A DNA stretch of 64,000 nt from Sphingomonas sp. HMP6 (GTDB lineage: Bacteria > Pseudomonadota > Alphaproteobacteria > Sphingomonadales > Sphingomonadaceae), in NCBI RefSeq assembly GCF_013374095.1, contig NZ_AP022672.1, positions 3,055,501-3,119,500 on the forward strand, read 5' to 3'. This document shows positions 21,753-28,840 of this stretch, one piece after another (the first letter of the stretch is position 1; every line of letters begins with the position of its first letter). The notes under the pieces are model-generated. The model was not told where the DNA came from and did no database searches. It worked only from the letters and a program-made list of their open reading frames with translations. Made by a program: the position numbers and the translations under genes.

Positions 21753-22727
21753 ATGATGGATAAGGCTAGCGGCGCGGCAGTGCAGGGTTGGGGCAGCGGA
21801 ACGTCGGCGATGACACCGGCAGCGCTCGTCATCGCCGAAAGCGAAATGGGGGACGGGCCCAAACATGCCGTCATGGCGGCGGGCGGACAGGTTCGTGGGC
21901 GGGTGCGCTGGCGTGAAGCGGCCGAGCGGCTCGATCGGCAGGGTCCGCTGGCCGTCGTGCTCGCCGAGGCACGCGGTGCCGCCGATGCGGACATCGCCCC
22001 GGTGCTGCCGATGCTCGATGCGATCGGTCGACGCGGGGATGCGCGGATCGTGGTCACGCTTGATTTCGAACAGATCGATCTCCTCACCGCGACCCTGGCC
22101 GGACCTGGCGTCGAATTGTTGTGCGCGCCAAGCGATATCGAACGAATCGCGGCCTTGTGCATCGCGGGGATGCGCAGCAACGACCGTGTTCACGACGTCG
22201 GCCGCAGCGCAGAGGCGGTGCGCTTGCAGCGTCTGAACGCGGAAGTGGCGCGGATCGCCGAGACGCTTGCGCGGCTCACCCGCGGTGACGGCGATTTGCG
22301 CTATGCGGACCGTCGCGGCGGTGCGGTCGGCGAACCGACCCACAGCTATCGCGCGCCGCCGCCCGCCGCCGATGCGCCGGAGGTGACCGCGCGCGACATT
22401 CGCGAGACGATTCGCGCCCGCCGCCTGCGTGACCAATATTTCGGGAACGGCCTGTTCGAGGACCCGGCCTGGGACATGCTGCTCGATCTGTTCGCGGCCG
22501 AATTGGAGCGTGCGCAAGTCTCGGTCTCGAGCCTGTGTATCGCCGCCGCGGTCGCGCCGACCACGGCGCTGCGCTGGATCGCGCGGATGACCGAGGCCGG
22601 GTTGTTCGAGCGACAGCCCGATCCGTTCGATCGCCGCCGCGCTTTTCTGGGCCTGTCCGACCGGGCCAGCCCGGGCATGCGCAACTATATCGCCGCCGTC
22701 GGGCGGGGCGGCGTCGTCATGGTATAG
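21753..22727 (+). CDS. Winged-helix DNA-binding domain protein (324 aa)
   Basis: The C-terminal 100 residues (LFEDPAWDMLLDLFAAELE to RRRAFLGLSD) look like a MarR-type winged helix, with VAPTTALRWIARMTEAGLFER as the recognition region and DRRRAFL as the wing. The N-terminal 200 residues resemble a receiver-like alpha/beta domain without clear phosphorylation residues. GAAGGGGAAG precedes the ATG. Probably a regulator; its targets are unknown. It is the last chromosomal gene before the prophage. Confidence 0.6.
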   Translation: MMDKASGAAVQGWGSGTSAMTPAALVIAESEMGDGPKHAVMAAGGQVRGRVRWREAAERLDRQGPLAVVLAEARGAADADIAPVLPMLDAIGRRGDARIVVTLDFEQIDLLTATLAGPGVELLCAPSDIERIAALCIAGMRSNDRVHDVGRSAEAVRLQRLNAEVARIAETLARLTRGDGDLRYADRRGGAVGEPTHSYRAPPPAADAPEVTARDIRETIRARRLRDQYFGNGLFEDPAWDMLLDLFAAELERAQVSVSSLCIAAAVAPTTALRWIARMTEAGLFERQPDPFDRRRAFLGLSDRASPGMRNYIAAVGRGGVVMV

Positions 22728-22760
22728 GCCATCGCTACGCCGGTTCGGCGACGCGCAGGG

Positions 22761-22788
22761 TTGCCCCGACGGAAAAGCGCGCTAAGAG
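22761..22788 (+). promoter_or_regulatory. Original chromosomal promoter of the tRNA-Val gene (candidate)
   Basis: TTGCCC (22761-22766) and TAAGAG (22783-22788) are spaced by 16 bases, ending 16 bases before the tRNA fragment. After prophage insertion this promoter reads only into the truncated 5' half of the tRNA. Confidence 0.35.
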
Positions 22789-22804
22789 GCAGCGTCCCGA
22801 GCAC

Positions 22805-22846
22805 GGGGGCGATTAGCTCAGTTGGTAGAGCGTCTCGTTTACACCG
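22805..22846. repeat. attL: 42-bp left copy of the attachment repeat
   Basis: It is identical to 60129-60170 and diverges immediately on both sides. It covers the 5' half of tRNA-Val through the anticodon loop, so strand exchange probably takes place in or near the anticodon loop. Confidence 0.9.
22807..22846 (+). pseudogene. Truncated tRNA-Val(TAC), 5' half
   Basis: The acceptor 5' strand GGGCGAT, D arm and anticodon loop TTTACAC are present, but after CCG the sequence becomes phage DNA. The anticodon stem, T arm and acceptor 3' strand are therefore missing. It is the left product of prophage integration and cannot give a functional tRNA. Confidence 0.9.
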
Positions 22847-22880
22847 CGGGGACCTGCGGTATCTTAAAGTCCTGGTTTAG

Positions 22881-23975
22881 CTAGACTTTACGGACGTGCG
22901 AGGGCTTCACTTCGGGAATACTGCGGGACTCGCTCGCATCGAGCGCACTGCGCACGTCATCATCGGTCGCGTGGGCATAGCGCAGGGTGGTCTTGATAGA
23001 CCGGTGCTTGAGCGCTTCCTTGGCGACGGCGAGGTTGCCGGTCGCGCGCAGGATCCTGGTACCGCGGGTATGGCGTAGATCGTGGAAGCGGAAATTCTCG
23101 ACGCCGGCGGCTTCCTTGGCAGCGACCCAAGGCTTGCGCAGCACGCTTTCCGTCATAGGGTAGCGCTGCCCCTTGATCCGGATAGGTTGGTTGCGGCCGA
23201 GCGCATCGACGAACCCCGGCCTGGTCCGCACTGCGATATATGTGAACACGTTTGGGATTAGGTCCACACGCGGCTGGTTCGCGATGATGATGATCATCTC
23301 CTGGGTGAGCGGGCGCTTGACGACGTCGCCGCCCTTGATCCGGGTCACGGCCGAGGCATTGGCCATGTCGAGATCCACCCAGCGCAAGCCGATCACCTCG
23401 CTCAGGCGCCAGCCGGTCTTCAACGCGAAAGAGCAGAAGTCGAACAGGTCGCGTCGGATTTCGCCGAACAGCTTGTGCTCCTCGATCGCGCTTAGCTCGC
23501 GCGGGTCGGTTCGCACGACTTTTAAGAACAGCGCTCCCCAATTTGGCATTTCACCAACGTCATACCGGGCTTTGTCGGCCCAGCGCCAGATTGCACGCCA
23601 GACTTCGATCTCGCGATTGACCGACGCGTTCGCACGGCCCGCCCGGCGCTTTGCGACCAACGATAGCAAGTCGCGCTGGTTGATCTCAGAGAGCAGGTTG
23701 GCGTTGCCGATCCCAGCGAGTAACGCCTTGATCGTCCGTTCGGTATCTATCCAGCTCGGCGTTTCGCCAACCTTATCCTCATAGAGGCCGCACGCCTCAT
23801 CCAAGGTAATAGGGGGGCGGGCTTCGCCGCCATGCCTCGCTTTGGCGCGCTCAATGTCCTGATGCCTCAGCGCATCCCGCTTGTTCTTAGCCCCCGTCGA
23901 CCCGTAAAAGCGACGACCTTTCCAGACGAAATCGTAGTGGAAATACGGCGAGTCTTTTTTCTTGTAGACGGACAT
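22881..23975 (-). CDS. int: Tyrosine-recombinase integrase (364 aa)
   Basis: Catalyses site-specific integration at the tRNA-Val gene. Catalytic residues are visible: Arg190 in TGWRLSE, Lys214, HxxR at His298/Arg301 (FHDLRHT), His324 in LKHRS, and the nucleophile Tyr333 in LRYAH. The N-terminal 60 residues form an arm-binding-like domain and the middle a SAM-like core-binding domain. It points toward attL, 34 bases away. The upstream excisionase-like gene overlaps its start by about 109 bases. A 23-bp stretch of its 3' end recurs at the other prophage end. Confidence 0.95.
   Translation of the reverse strand: MSVYKKKDSPYFHYDFVWKGRRFYGSTGAKNKRDALRHQDIERAKARHGGEARPPITLDEACGLYEDKVGETPSWIDTERTIKALLAGIGNANLLSEINQRDLLSLVAKRRAGRANASVNREIEVWRAIWRWADKARYDVGEMPNWGALFLKVVRTDPRELSAIEEHKLFGEIRRDLFDFCSFALKTGWRLSEVIGLRWVDLDMANASAVTRIKGGDVVKRPLTQEMIIIIANQPRVDLIPNVFTYIAVRTRPGFVDALGRNQPIRIKGQRYPMTESVLRKPWVAAKEAAGVENFRFHDLRHTRGTRILRATGNLAVAKEALKHRSIKTTLRYAHATDDDVRSALDASESRSIPEVKPSHVRKV
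22909..22931. repeat. 23-bp direct repeat, left copy (inside int)
   Basis: It is identical to 60001-60023, same orientation, and begins ACTTCGGGAATACTGCGG. In int it encodes ESRSIPEV near the C terminus. Confidence 0.9.
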
Positions 23976-24154
23976 TCAGGGGCCTTCCGGGCGCGGCTGG
24001 CGATGAACTCGTCACAGTCCTCGGGCCGGTATCGAATCGTGCGGTCGGTGATCGCGACATAGCGAATGTGCCCCTCGCGGCGCAGTTGGCGCAAGGTCTT
24101 GGTAGAGACGTGGATTCGCGCGGCCGCTTCCGGAGGGGTCAAGAGCGTCGTCAT
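23867..24154 (-). CDS. Excisionase-like helix-turn-helix protein (95 aa)
   Basis: TPPEAAARIHVSTKTLRQLRREGHI and the following basic IRYRPEDCDEFI form the HTH_17/excisionase-type winged helix, whose relatives bend attachment-site DNA and favour excision. The position between the early operon and int, overlapping the int start, supports the role of Xis. The ATG at 24154 shares its A with the stop of the upstream gene (TGATG). Confidence 0.75.
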   Translation of the reverse strand: MTTLLTPPEAAARIHVSTKTLRQLRREGHIRYVAITDRTIRYRPEDCDEFIASRARKAPECPSTRKKTRRISTTISSGKVVAFTGRRGLRTSGMR

Positions 24155-24504
24155 CACTGGTCGAACAGGTCGCCAATCGCGCACATGGCGCGGGTGCGGG
24201 CCATGATGCCGGCGCGACGCATCGGCGCGTCATACCGGTTGTGGCAGCGCTGGCAGGCATGGAACATGCGGGCGATGCTCGTCTCCTCCAGCGGCACGCC
24301 ATGTTCGTGCGCGAGCGTCAGCACGACTGTCGAGCCGGTGTCTGGGTGCGGTTGGCTATTCACAGCCTCGCACCGTCCGCCACGGTGCTCCAGGCCGCAC
24401 TTCCCGTCGCATTCGCAGCGTCCCCCGCTGCGCTGGGCGGCGAGGGCAACCATGAATTTCCATTGGCGGGGATAGCGGGCGCGGTTTTCCGGACGGATGG
24501 GCAT
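24154..24504 (-). CDS. HNH-like zinc protein (116 aa)
   Basis: The layout CECDGKCG ... LAHEHG ... FHACQRCHNRYD resembles the HNH nuclease/zinc-finger fold, with cysteine pairs and a final CHNRYD. Family membership as an active nuclease is not certain because the first catalytic His is ambiguous. It is co-translated with its neighbours through one-base stop/start overlaps on both sides. Confidence 0.6.
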   Translation of the reverse strand: MPIRPENRARYPRQWKFMVALAAQRSGGRCECDGKCGLEHRGGRCEAVNSQPHPDTGSTVVLTLAHEHGVPLEETSIARMFHACQRCHNRYDAPMRRAGIMARTRAMCAIGDLFDQ

Positions 24505-25211
24505 TACGCGGCCATTTCCAGCGGGAGCTGCGCGTCCGTTGCGAGCTTAGGCCGAGGCGGGATCCAGAACGTGCGCGCATGGTTGAGCCTAGGCGCTTGC
24601 AGATCCCACACGACCCACATGTAATCGACCTTGCCACGCTTCCATGCCAACCGCTCGCCCAGCTCCTCAATCTTGTCGCCAGGCGGCATCGAGGGCCGCT
24701 CCGACAGGATGTAAATGCTTGGCGGGAAGTCCTGGAACAACCGCACGCGACCAGCGCTGGCCAGCCACTTGACCGGCAGCAGCACCGCGACTTTGTGCGT
24801 GGCGATCGCCAACGCTTTGCGGACGAATTTCTCGGCCAGGCCGCGCACGAGCTTGCCATCCTGGCAGCTAAAGGGCGGGTTCATGACGATCGACAGCGGA
24901 TGCCAATGCTCGATCAGCAACATCTGATCGCCGATGAAATCATGCTCGTTCAGGAATAGCGGGCTGTTCGTTCGCTGAAACTTGTCGGTTCCGAACGCCA
25001 TGAAGCCTCGGTCGGTTAGCGCCTGCGGGATGGTGCAGTTACCGCACGTCGGATCGATATAATGGACATGGCGCTCGAGCTCGACGACATCGCAGAGCCG
25101 GTGTGTCACCCAGGCTTGCTCGACGTACCAATCCCAAGGGTGGCGGTCGACCTTCTTCGCCGTCCGTTTCCCCTCCGCCGGCGTCGCGCCGCTTAGCTCG
25201 GCCGCGCTCAT
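24504..25211 (-). CDS. Phage SAM-dependent DNA methyltransferase, adenine type (235 aa)
   Basis: A motif-I-like DPTCGNCTIPQAL near residue 58 and a catalytic NPPF motif near residue 110 indicate an N6-adenine methyltransferase of gamma-like order. The specificity is unknown. The ATG at 25211 overlaps the upstream stop (ATGA), so the longer open frame upstream is not used. Phage methylases of this type protect phage DNA from host restriction or alter early gene control; neither is shown here. Confidence 0.65.
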   Translation of the reverse strand: MSAAELSGATPAEGKRTAKKVDRHPWDWYVEQAWVTHRLCDVVELERHVHYIDPTCGNCTIPQALTDRGFMAFGTDKFQRTNSPLFLNEHDFIGDQMLLIEHWHPLSIVMNPPFSCQDGKLVRGLAEKFVRKALAIATHKVAVLLPVKWLASAGRVRLFQDFPPSIYILSERPSMPPGDKIEELGERLAWKRGKVDYMWVVWDLQAPRLNHARTFWIPPRPKLATDAQLPLEMAA

Positions 25212-26458
25212 AGCGCCCCCGTGGCGATCCCGCCTAGCGTCATTGCTGGATCCGGGCGACGCATGATGAGCTTCTCGCTGATCGTGACCTCGCCCCGCGC
25301 TATGCGGGCTAGCTGTTCTTCGAACGACTTCGGCCGGGTACGCTCGATCGCGTGGGCGATGGCTTCGGCGTGCTGTTCTTGCGCGATGCGCTCGATCAGG
25401 ATGCATTTGGCCTCGTCTTGGCCATGGACATGCACCAATTGGCGGAATTCCTGCATTCGGCCGTTGGGAAGCCAGTTAGCCTCGGCTGCGCGCGCGCGTT
25501 GCGCCGCTGTGCGGCCGAGCCGGATCGGCGCGGGCAGGGTGCGACCCTCTGCCGCAAGCTCGGCGCGCAGCGCATCGCGGATCTTATAGGCCCCGCAGCT
25601 ACCGATCCCGATCGCCTTTGCCGCGTGCGCGACGGGTTCGCCCGCGATCAGCCGGGTGCGAAGACCGGCGATCGACGCCTCGGGAATATGGTGCGGCGAG
25701 TATTTCGCTGCGCCGAGCCGCTTGCCGGATCGATCGCAGCCGGGAAGCGCTTCGCCTTTGCGCGCCAACCGCGCGACCAGGGCGCGTCGAATATTCTTGA
25801 CGCTGGGTTTGGAGACGCGTGTCATCCGCGAGACGATCGTCGTGCCGAAACCCTTCAGAAACGCTTCCTCGACCGCGCGTCGGGTCGCCTTGGGCAGCCG
25901 CACGCCCGAATATTGCTCGCCAGCGCCGGGGGGCGGCAGGAGAGCCTTGTCGCGGCTGGCAAGATCGACATTGTAGCGACGCCGTTCCTCGGCCACCCGC
26001 GCCGCGCTGATCCCCAGGCGAAGCTGGATATCGACGGCCTTCAGGCCCTTTTTCAGCATGTACCGGAGCCGCTCCTTCGTTTCCTCGGTCAAGCGGCCGC
26101 TCGCATCGCGCTCACCCGGGCGGTAACCGCGACGCGGGCACAGCGCGATCAGGATGGCATTGGTGGTCGCGGTCGGCGTGCAGCGGACATCGCGGGCAAT
26201 CGCCGTGAAAGCCATGCCCTGTTCGTACAGTGCGATTGCGCGCTCAAGCCGTTCGCCCTGCAGCACGAGCTTCGGTGCCTCGTTTACGACCGGCGAGCGA
26301 AGGCCGAGCTTGTGAGCCTTCTGCTCGATCGCGTGCTGGCCACGATCGGGGAGCGCATCGGCTGCGCCAGCCATGCCTTCGCGCGGATAGATATCGGCGA
26401 GGATGGCCAGTTCCTGATTGGTCCAGGGCGGTGCTTTGGTAGCAGTGCGGCGCTTCAT
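25208..26458 (-). CDS. SANT/Myb-like plus tandem helix-turn-helix protein (416 aa)
   Basis: The N terminus (WTNQELAILADIYPREG) looks like a SANT/Myb-type helix bundle. It is followed by four segments of similar length, each resembling a resolvase-type helix-turn-helix: around LYEQGMAFTAIARDVRCTP, LKKGLKAVDIQLRLGISAARV, LKGFGTTIVSRMTRVSKPSV and LIAGEPVAHAAKAIGIGSCG. The C terminus is helical and polar. Multiple DNA contacts are likely; the function is unknown. It sits between two small early genes and the methyltransferase, with ATGA overlaps at both ends. Confidence 0.55.
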   Translation of the reverse strand: MKRRTATKAPPWTNQELAILADIYPREGMAGAADALPDRGQHAIEQKAHKLGLRSPVVNEAPKLVLQGERLERAIALYEQGMAFTAIARDVRCTPTATTNAILIALCPRRGYRPGERDASGRLTEETKERLRYMLKKGLKAVDIQLRLGISAARVAEERRRYNVDLASRDKALLPPPGAGEQYSGVRLPKATRRAVEEAFLKGFGTTIVSRMTRVSKPSVKNIRRALVARLARKGEALPGCDRSGKRLGAAKYSPHHIPEASIAGLRTRLIAGEPVAHAAKAIGIGSCGAYKIRDALRAELAAEGRTLPAPIRLGRTAAQRARAAEANWLPNGRMQEFRQLVHVHGQDEAKCILIERIAQEQHAEAIAHAIERTRPKSFEEQLARIARGEVTISEKLIMRRPDPAMTLGGIATGAL

Positions 26459-26727
26459 GCGACCCAACCTTCAATGAATGCTGCCAGCGAGGTCTTGAGG
26501 TTTGCGAATAGCGCGCGGTCCTCAGCTTCGATCAGCGCCTCATCTCCAGGCGTGTCGATCTCCAGCGCCAGCTTGAGCGCTTCGGCAAGCAAGCCGGTCA
26601 CGTTCTCTGCAAAGGGAATGCGCGTGCTATACTGGCCTTCGCGTGCGAATCGTAGCAGCTCTGCCGTCGCCTCTGTCGCTTGGGATGCGGCAAGGATCGC
26701 CGCCGCTTCAACGGTAAGGTGGCTCAC
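26455..26727 (-). CDS. Hypothetical early phage protein (90 aa)
   Basis: A mostly helical, acidic protein (pattern EAAAILAASQATEATAELLRF, then LLAEALKLALEIDTPGDEAL). No family is recognised. It overlaps its neighbours by four bases at each end, so it is part of the translationally coupled early operon. Confidence 0.6.
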   Translation of the reverse strand: MSHLTVEAAAILAASQATEATAELLRFAREGQYSTRIPFAENVTGLLAEALKLALEIDTPGDEALIEAEDRALFANLKTSLAAFIEGWVA

Positions 26728-26993
26728 GATTGGGTCTCCCGAATTTTTTGGATTTCGTGGCGCGCGCGCCAGGCGAGGCGGACGGCCTGCTCGATCGCTG
26801 CGCAGAATTGGTTGCCCCCGTTGGGGTAGAGCTTCGCCAGGTGCCGAACGATCGCCTCAACCGTTTCCGGCATCGGGGCCGCGCCTTCCTCGACAGCCGT
26901 GAAGTCGATCGCGTCGATCAGGTCGCGAAGCGCGGCCGGGTAGATCGACTTGCCGGTACGCCGCGATGATATGAGCACGAGATTGGCGCTCAT
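26724..26993 (-). CDS. Hypothetical early phage protein (89 aa)
   Basis: It has a basic N terminus (LVLISSRRTGKSIYP) then an acidic helical centre and a basic end. No known family is recognised. Four-base overlaps join it to the genes on either side. Confidence 0.6.
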   Translation of the reverse strand: MSANLVLISSRRTGKSIYPAALRDLIDAIDFTAVEEGAAPMPETVEAIVRHLAKLYPNGGNQFCAAIEQAVRLAWRARHEIQKIRETQS

Positions 26994-27463
26994 GGCTTCG
27001 ACCTGCCCGATGGGCCGGAAAGGAGGAGCGTTTGCGGGCGGCTGTCGGCGTATTCCAGCGCGATTGGCGCAGCGACGCGTTCATAGACAGTTGCGCCGTC
27101 CGCCATCACGATATTGGCGAGAAACGCTTCCTCGAAGGTCTCGACTTCGCTTTCTACACTCTCGAGCTTGGCCTTGATGACCAACAGGAGTGCCCGGCCC
27201 CGTTGCCGTTGCAGGGCGTCACGCTTGGCAATGAGCTCAGCGGTCGTTCTACGGCGACCATCGCCCCGAACCTCGGGAACATCATTGATCTGCGGGAGTG
27301 CGACGCGGAAGCGTACATGCCGGCCGGCCAGATCGAACGCGACGGTAAATCGATCAGGTTCGTCATATTGCGCGACCCGCTCTGCGCCTGCTTTTTTAAC
27401 AAGGCTGATGATTTCGGCGATCGACCGTTCGACTGGAACGGTCGTATTTTCAGCATAGCTCAT
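26990..27463 (-). CDS. Hypothetical early phage protein (157 aa)
   Basis: The N-terminal half contains an alpha/beta segment with FTVAFDLAGRHVRFRVALPQ. The C-terminal half is a long helix (AELIAKRDALQRQRGRALLLVIKAKLESVESEVETFEEAF) that may form a coiled coil. Similar proteins are common in phages but no function is known. The ATG at 27463 is in an overlap with the upstream gene. Confidence 0.6.
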   Translation of the reverse strand: MSYAENTTVPVERSIAEIISLVKKAGAERVAQYDEPDRFTVAFDLAGRHVRFRVALPQINDVPEVRGDGRRRTTAELIAKRDALQRQRGRALLLVIKAKLESVESEVETFEEAFLANIVMADGATVYERVAAPIALEYADSRPQTLLLSGPSGRSKP

Positions 27464-27750
27464 GTGTCGGTCCTTTCGCCAAGCATGCGTTGGTGGAGTT
27501 CGAACACGCGCTCGGCCGACAGGCGGGGGAGCGCGGCATCGAGGGCGGTGATCGCGGGGCGGATGTTGAGGAACTCGGCCGCGCGACGGCGCAGAGCGTT
27601 CCAATCCTTGGTGCGACGCTCGTGCTTCGCCGCCGCGATGCCGACGCGGATTTCACCGGGGAGCTTGCGGTAGCAACCCTCGCACAGCCGCTGCCAGCCT
27701 CTGCGGGGTTGGCCGCAATGCGGGACGTCGCAGGTGAGGCGGCGCTTCAT
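27460..27750 (-). CDS. Small zinc-finger phage protein (96 aa)
   Basis: Four cysteines in the N-terminal segment (CDVPHCGQPRRGWQRLCEGC) make a likely zinc finger, followed by a helical domain. The ATG at 27750 overlaps the upstream stop, and the longer open frame is rejected. DNA or RNA binding is plausible but not shown. Confidence 0.6.
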   Translation of the reverse strand: MKRRLTCDVPHCGQPRRGWQRLCEGCYRKLPGEIRVGIAAAKHERRTKDWNALRRRAAEFLNIRPAITALDAALPRLSAERVFELHQRMLGERTDT

Positions 27751-27941
27751 GGCATCATGCCCAAGGCAGCGGCGATCGCGGGAGTGTAGCCGGCGAGATC
27801 GATCAGCAGCGCGCCGGTTCCGCCCGCGGCGAGCAACACGACCCAGTGCCAGGCGACGCTCGGCTCCTCCTGGTAGGCATCTGGGCGACAGCATCTGCCC
27901 CGGCAAGACTTGCTGTGAATAGGGTTTTGGGAACGGGACAT
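27747..27941 (-). CDS. Small membrane protein (64 aa)
   Basis: A strong ribosome binding site (GGAGGAGCTG) precedes the ATG at 27941. The C-terminal half is hydrophobic (VAWHWVVLLAAGGTGALLID then a short helix), with a Cys/Arg-rich N terminus (SCRGRCCRP). It may be a small phage membrane protein; the role is unknown. Confidence 0.5.
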   Translation of the reverse strand: MSRSQNPIHSKSCRGRCCRPDAYQEEPSVAWHWVVLLAAGGTGALLIDLAGYTPAIAAALGMMP

Positions 27942-28048
27942 CAGCTCCTCCGGTTCATGGTGGCGATGAAGGCGACGAAGAGGATCGGGGCGAGCAGGAG
28001 AGCGGCGATCGCGAGCAGGGCCGCGCGGAAGGGGCGGGGCGGCGTCAT
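27941..28048 (-). CDS. Single-span membrane peptide (35 aa)
   Basis: The translation starts MTPPRPFRAALLAIAALL and is one transmembrane helix with a basic N terminus and a short basic tail. Its ATG overlaps the stop of the DUF2312 gene (ATGA) and its own stop overlaps the next ATG (TGATG). Tight coupling on both sides argues that it is translated. Confidence 0.55.
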   Translation of the reverse strand: MTPPRPFRAALLAIAALLLAPILFVAFIATMNRRS

Positions 28049-28422
28049 GCGAGGCCCAGCGCGATCTTGTAGGTTTCGAGGATGCTCTCGAACTCGTCGC
28101 GGTGATGCTTCTCTTGCTTGCGCAAGCCGAGAATGGCGCGCACGCCTTTGACGTCGAAGCCGACGCCCTTGGCCTCGACGAAGACGTCCGCCCGGTCGGC
28201 CTGCATCCCTGAAATTTCCTCGTCGATCCGCTCGATCCGCTCGATCAGCAGGCGAAGCTGCTCGGCCGCGCTCTCGCCGTTGGTCACGATCGGATCGGGC
28301 GGACGAACCGCCTTCTTCTTGCCCTTGCCGCCCACGACGACGGGGACGAACGGGGTGGGGACGTGGCGGAAGCCGCCATTGCCGTCGGGGACGGCGCGCA
28401 TTGTCATTGCGGTCGCGGTCAT
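28045..28422 (-). CDS. GapR/DUF2312-family DNA-binding protein (125 aa)
   Basis: AAEQLRLLIERIERIDEE and VEAKGVGFDVKGVRAILGLRKQE are the helical DUF2312 core. The founding member GapR of Caulobacter binds overtwisted DNA ahead of forks and polymerases. The phage copy has a proline-rich basic N-terminal extension (PTPFVPVVVGGKGKKKAV). The ATG at 28422 overlaps the upstream stop. A role in phage DNA replication or in altering host nucleoid structure is inferred. Confidence 0.8.
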   Translation of the reverse strand: MTATAMTMRAVPDGNGGFRHVPTPFVPVVVGGKGKKKAVRPPDPIVTNGESAAEQLRLLIERIERIDEEISGMQADRADVFVEAKGVGFDVKGVRAILGLRKQEKHHRDEFESILETYKIALGLA

Positions 28423-28826
28423 GATGCAAACTCGGCGCACCGCGTGCACTTCGTGGTGCTCGCCCATCCGCACGTTCCTTGCTCATGATGGCAGGGATCC
28501 CATTCGCTGCAGCCGCACGAGCGGCAGACGGTCGGATGGCGATCGGCAGGTTCGTCGGCGAGCTGGCGATAGACCGCCAGATCGAGCGGATAGGCACGCT
28601 GCAACGCCTCGATCGTTTCGGGAAAGCGCGCGCGGCAGCCGGGGGCCTCCAGCATCGCGACCAAGGCCACGGCCTCGGCATGATCCTTTGGCGACGGCGC
28701 AATCAACCGTGCGACCTCGACGATCGAGAGGCCCGCGGCGCGACGGCGAAGATTTAGATATTCGTCGGGCTTCAGCGGGGGCGGCTGAAGTGCCGCGGCA
28801 GCGGGAAAGATGGGTGCGTGCAACAT
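28419..28826 (-). CDS. Phage protein with C-terminal zinc cluster (135 aa)
   Basis: The first part (LNLRRRAAGLSIVEVARLI) resembles a helix-turn-helix. The last 40 residues carry a CRSCGC ... CHHEQGTCGW ... CTRC cluster found in several phage proteins of unknown function. It lies 14 bases downstream of the primase gene and opens the run of overlapping small genes. Confidence 0.65.
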   Translation of the reverse strand: MLHAPIFPAAAALQPPPLKPDEYLNLRRRAAGLSIVEVARLIAPSPKDHAEAVALVAMLEAPGCRARFPETIEALQRAYPLDLAVYRQLADEPADRHPTVCRSCGCSEWDPCHHEQGTCGWASTTKCTRCAEFAS

Positions 28827-28840
28827 CGGTCGGGCCTTTC

